In this document: one piece after another, positions 60,151 through 64,000 of the stretch
Layout of the letters: every line of letters starts with the position of its first letter
Position numbering within the stretch: the first letter of the stretch is position 1
Assembly: GCA_025093555.1 (NCBI GenBank)
Contig: JAIWNF010000076.1
Span: 1 to 64,000 of the forward strand
From: Circinella umbellata
Lineage: Eukaryota; Mucoromycota; Mucoromycetes; Mucorales; Lichtheimiaceae
Direction of reading: 5' to 3'
DNA: 64,000 bases
Notes under the pieces: model-generated
Told to the model about the DNA's origin: nothing
The model's database searches: none
Seen by the model: the letters and a program-made list of their open reading frames with translations, nothing else
Position numbers and translations under genes: made by a program

Positions 60151-62305
60151 TCTTTTGTATGTATATAGAGCTTGTCAAAAGGGACGAGGGAGAGCTTGGT
60201 TCAAACAAAAAAAAGGGAGATTTTTGATATAAGGAACGATTTCCAGAAAGAAAGAAATTAAGAATTAGCTCAGACCTGGCACAACATTTTACCCGCACCA
60301 AGGAAATATTTCTAAGGTGTGCATGAATTGACGTTGTACCAATTTTATACTTTAGAAGCCATGATACGTGTTTAAAATCGGTACGTAATACGTATAAGTC
60401 TGTTATTTTATATTTTTCAATACATCAGCTTTTATCATATTCATGCTCTTCCAGATATTGTTCCTAAGAATATAGATATGAACCCCCAAAAAGTTCAGAC
60501 TAATACAATGTTACGTAATTCAACTGAAATATTCATATGCATTTAGAAAAGATATAAGAATAACAATGATTTTTTAAAGTCTCCAGAAGCTTGGTAAAAT
60601 TGTGTTGATTTAAAGATTTTGGAAATTGTAGATAAACTATATAAATTGAAAAGGAAGTATGTATGGAACTATTTTTCATGATATACTCTGTCTAATCGTT
60701 CGTACAACATTAGCAACCGCAGCAGAGCAATGATTTTTTTTTTATAATTTAGACGGAATATGACTTTCTCTCCATACGTAAAAGTATCCAGAACAATTAT
60801 AATAGAAAAAACGAAATGCTGATATTACAAGCCGATTGATTGATGAAGAAAAATAATATCATAAAACGAATTTCGGGATCGATAAAATTAAGCTGTAATT
60901 TTTAGTATTCTTTTGCTCGATCATATATAGTAACAACTCTTTCTTACTTTATACATAGTTAAAATATAAAAAAATAATTCAAACTGATTAGTCATTTGTT
61001 TTTTATTATGCTATTATATAATATAATGGGATATTTTTTCTACTTTGGAGCTATACGTAATACGTTTAATTCATTATATACATCTGCTAACTCACTGTTG
61101 GACTCGCGTATAAAATCTTGTTTATAAATCAGTTAAAAAAATAAAGTTTTCATTCTACTTACTACTTTATTATCCGTGGATACTAATTTCTGGCATTTCC
61201 AAATATACAAAAAATATATGATACTACGAAAACTGCCCTTGGTTCAATGAATATGCATTTCCTTTTTACTACACTTGAGCTCAAAGTTAATAGCATGTAG
61301 TTGATTTATTTGCTGTATAATACAGTTGGATTATTGAGAGAGATTGCTGAAAATTACTGTATTCTTCAAACAGAAGCTACGATAGTATATAGTAATAAGA
61401 GGCAATGGTTCCACTCCATTTAGTTTAGATATTTCTACCTTCCACTTTATTTTACTTCAGTTTTCCCTATTTTCTTCTTTTTATCAATTTGTACCCGTAT
61501 ATACCTTCACCACACCTGCATAACATTTTTCCTGCTCCCTAGCAGGCTTTTCAGTAGCTCTCTTTGTGAGATGACGAAAGCAATAAGCTGAAATCAACGT
61601 GTGTTCAATTAATTTCGTCGTTAATAAAACAAATAATTTTAACGTAATAGGCAATGGTTATTATTATTGGATATTTATAGGTAGCTACGAGAACATTTTA
61701 TAATATACAATAGCCTGTTCACGAAATGATATCCTGCATATTGAATATGCACCTTCAGGGCGTTAGTGTTATGTAGTTTGACAAATATGTATCACATCTC
61801 TCTTTTCTGTTAGTATTCCAGTATTGATTATCATGAGTGAATAAAAGCTTCAAGTTCAAATAGGGTGAAACTTAAGATTTTGTATGCACCTCCACCGCTG
61901 GCATATTTATTATTCACATACATATATACAGCAACTACGTATCTACATGATGATGTGATTTCAGCGTACACCAATTAGTATATTTATTATCATTGAAATT
62001 TATAATAATAATAAACTACGGGAGGAACACTTCCATAATACACAGTTTTTCTAATCATTCTGATCATATTCGGATAAAGTGTAGGTATACAAATTAAATA
62101 TCTGTATAGTACTATTATTGTAATTCTCTTTAGAAAAGAAATAATGAAAAGCTGCTACTAATGGTAATAATAATAATGTACGTAAAACTTTAACTTACGG
62201 TTTATAATACAATATTAAGTGTCGGTGAAGCATGTTCCGGCTTTATATTTCGTTTTATTTAGTGATACCTTTTTTTATTACCTGAAACGAATCAACAGAA
62301 ATTAT
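60151..62305. other. Gene-free AT-rich region
   Basis: Includes the F-box gene promoter near 60160-60300. No further coding sequence, tRNA or repeat family was recognised. Confidence 0.4.
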
Positions 62306-62340
62306 CCACCAAAAGTGGCCAAAAAAAAGTTACTACTGTA
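62306..62340 (-). repeat. Possible Tc1-type terminal inverted repeat
   Basis: Read on the minus strand from 62340 the sequence starts TACAGTAGTAACTTTTTTTT, followed by GGCCACTTTTGGTGG. This has the TA-CAGT start and the GGCCACTTTT block seen in Tc1-family ends. I found no matching partner end in the window, so it may be a solo or decayed end. Confidence 0.3.
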
Positions 62341-64000
62341 ACAAACAATAACAACAAATAAAAATAAATAAAGAACTACGTAGGTCTGCTATCTAATGTT
62401 TTTATTCTATATTCCTTTTTATCCTTAAAGTTACTAAAGTACTTTAATCTATTTTTAACATTGTTTTATGTCGCCATCAGATGAAGCATTTTCTTTTTAA
62501 TATAACTTTATAGATACAACTATAGCACTAAGATATATGAGTGTAAACTGAAACGACATCCACATGTATGTCTTGTCAATTAATCTTCTCCGTGTTCGAG
62601 TCCTTTTTTACTTCCCCTCACCCCAGTTAATATAAAAATAGATATGATAGTATGATGGGTGCAAATCATGTAGTGAATAAATTGCTCGCATGGGCATCTA
62701 GAGAACTTTATCATATTGATTGAATAGTAGTAGACCCGTGCTCTATTACATGAGCCGTCGAGGATTATACTGGTACTTACGTACATGTTTGATTGGGGCG
62801 GTTTTAATCTGCTCTGATAATAACAAACAGGTTAGTAATAAAGAAATAAAAAAGATATATCTAGTATTGCGATAAAGTAGGTGCCCATACTAGAAGTAGG
62901 GATTATTATTATGGTTGGTTAGATATATGTTTTGGCTGAATGTGCAATATTGAAACGTTCGTTTACATTCAGCATGCTACCTTATACACTTGATCATGTA
63001 CTACATTTTTATTAGTATTAAGATTATTATATGTATATTTTTCGTCTGTTACTTATGTGCAAGCTCAATTTATATTGCTGTTACAGGTATGTCTGTTCAT
63101 GCTACTCACTGGTATTTTAGTCATGGAGCATTTGTACAAGTTAGTAGCTAAATTATATAGCTAATGCAAACTTTAATAATAATAAACAAATATATAAGCC
63201 CACATTCTGTTTCACAAAGGCTAACTAATCTATCCATTTATGCAGCATGTCTCCAGTTTGTGGAACATATATAATGATCGTTGGTTTATAAAGATGGTGA
63301 CAACCTAAAAAAATGCTCAGATGGACCTGGACTTCTATACTCAATTATTGTTGGCTTATCAATTTTTAACAGCAACTTTTGTATTTTTACAGAGAAAAAA
63401 ACAAAACCTAGAAATAGTATTGAGTAGTATTCAGTCTTCTCGTTGATTATATTGATTAATTAATTATTCTTCGCCACACAGCACATAGTTTCTAGCAGTT
63501 TCAAATAATATTTATATAAAAATTACGCTTCTCATCAGTACATAGACTAATTATAATTAGTAACAATTAACGATAAAATATAAATAGAAAATAAACACTA
63601 TACCGAATTAATAGATGGATGGTAATGAAATTTATTTAGCATGCTCTGTACCAGGTCATACAAATGATGTCAGTTGTAAAAATAAAAAATAAAAAGCTGG
63701 TGGGCTAACTTTACCACGCGAAAAAAAAATTATTGGAGGCATCTCCGCATGGTGCCTCAAATTATACAAATTGCTCCATATTTTTGATGTTGTACAAAAA
63801 ATAAGCAGCTTTTTTTTAAAATAGCAGAGAGGAGATGTAAGCTTGGTTATAAAACGAAACTACGGTTGTTGACTTGTTTTGTTATATATAGGATGACCCA
63901 AAACTTATTCCCGCTTATACATACTTATTAAAGTCGGAGAACCCTTGTTTGCATATTTCATATTATACTCATATGAAGCTATTATATTATATAAAATTTT
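62341..64000. other. AT-rich right edge, no gene recognised
   Basis: Only short frames. A small imperfect hairpin (GAGGCA...TGCCTC) lies at about 63737-63759. Possible transposon ends are listed separately. Confidence 0.35.
63891..63916 (+). repeat. Possible mariner-type left end running off the window
   Basis: Immediately after a TA at 63889-63890 the sequence reads GGATGACCCAAAACTTATTC followed by CCGC. Its layout (purine-rich start, CCAAAA, CTTATT, CGC) resembles mariner terminal repeats. Only the left side is visible, so this cannot be confirmed here. Confidence 0.25.

Noticed and set aside
1..64000. tRNA, rRNA or CRISPR arrays
   Set aside because: No cloverleaf with a GTTCRAATC-type B box, no rRNA sequence and no spaced repeat arrays were seen; the tandem repeats present have no spacers.

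Overview
This is a nuclear chromosomal segment of an early-diverging fungus, most likely Mucoromycota (Mucorales-type). The DNA is very AT-rich. Genes are split by many short GT-AG introns, mostly about 50-130 nt, often with a CTAAC/CTNAC-like branch site. The proteins are fungal housekeeping families (Mot1, Gle1, a GCP3/Spc98-type gamma-tubulin complex protein, Rom2-type Rho GEFs, 6-phosphogluconate dehydrogenase). Every exon model listed as CDS was assembled by hand by matching splice phases; unless an entry says otherwise, the exon lengths sum to an uninterrupted frame.

Layout. 1-716: 5' end of MOT1 on the minus strand, running off the left edge. 1.1-17.8 kb: gene-poor, AT-rich and transposon-rich. 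It holds a decayed TnpB/Fanzor-type C-terminus (1.1-1.6 kb), a 764-bp TA-flanked inverted-repeat element (2.3-3.05 kb), one tentative small membrane-protein gene (7.6-8.2 kb) and a complete 4,408-bp Mutator-like element (11.33-15.74 kb). That element has 27-bp identical terminal inverted repeats, a perfect 9-bp target duplication and one intact six-exon gene. The gene encodes an 871-aa transposase with a C-terminal OTU-type cysteine protease domain. 17.8-60.2 kb: a denser island of genes. In order: peroxisomal acyl-CoA synthetase (+), GLE1 (+), GCP3/SPC98 (-), 6PGDH (-), PTRHD1-like peptidyl-tRNA hydrolase-fold protein (-), Rho1 GEF copy A (-), a small basic protein (+), RING/TRAF-type zinc-finger protein (-), an unknown short gene (-), Rho1 GEF copy B (+), mitochondrial RsfS/Iojap protein (-), C2H2 transcription factor (-), an unresolved Cys-rich gene (-), mitochondrial uL30m (+), and a TPR-F-box-LRR protein (-). 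60.2-64 kb: AT-rich, apparently gene-free, with possible ends of Tc1/mariner-type elements.

The genes do not form one pathway. Themes that recur are RNA export and nuclear organisation (GLE1, GCP3), Rho1/cell-wall-integrity signalling (two DEP-DH-PH-CNH exchange factors in divergent orientation about 6 kb apart, sharing an intron position), mitochondrial translation (RsfS-like, uL30m) and ubiquitin ligase components (RING/TRAF, F-box). The most unusual item is the self-contained MULE whose transposase carries an OTU protease domain, together with its two families of subterminal tandem repeats.
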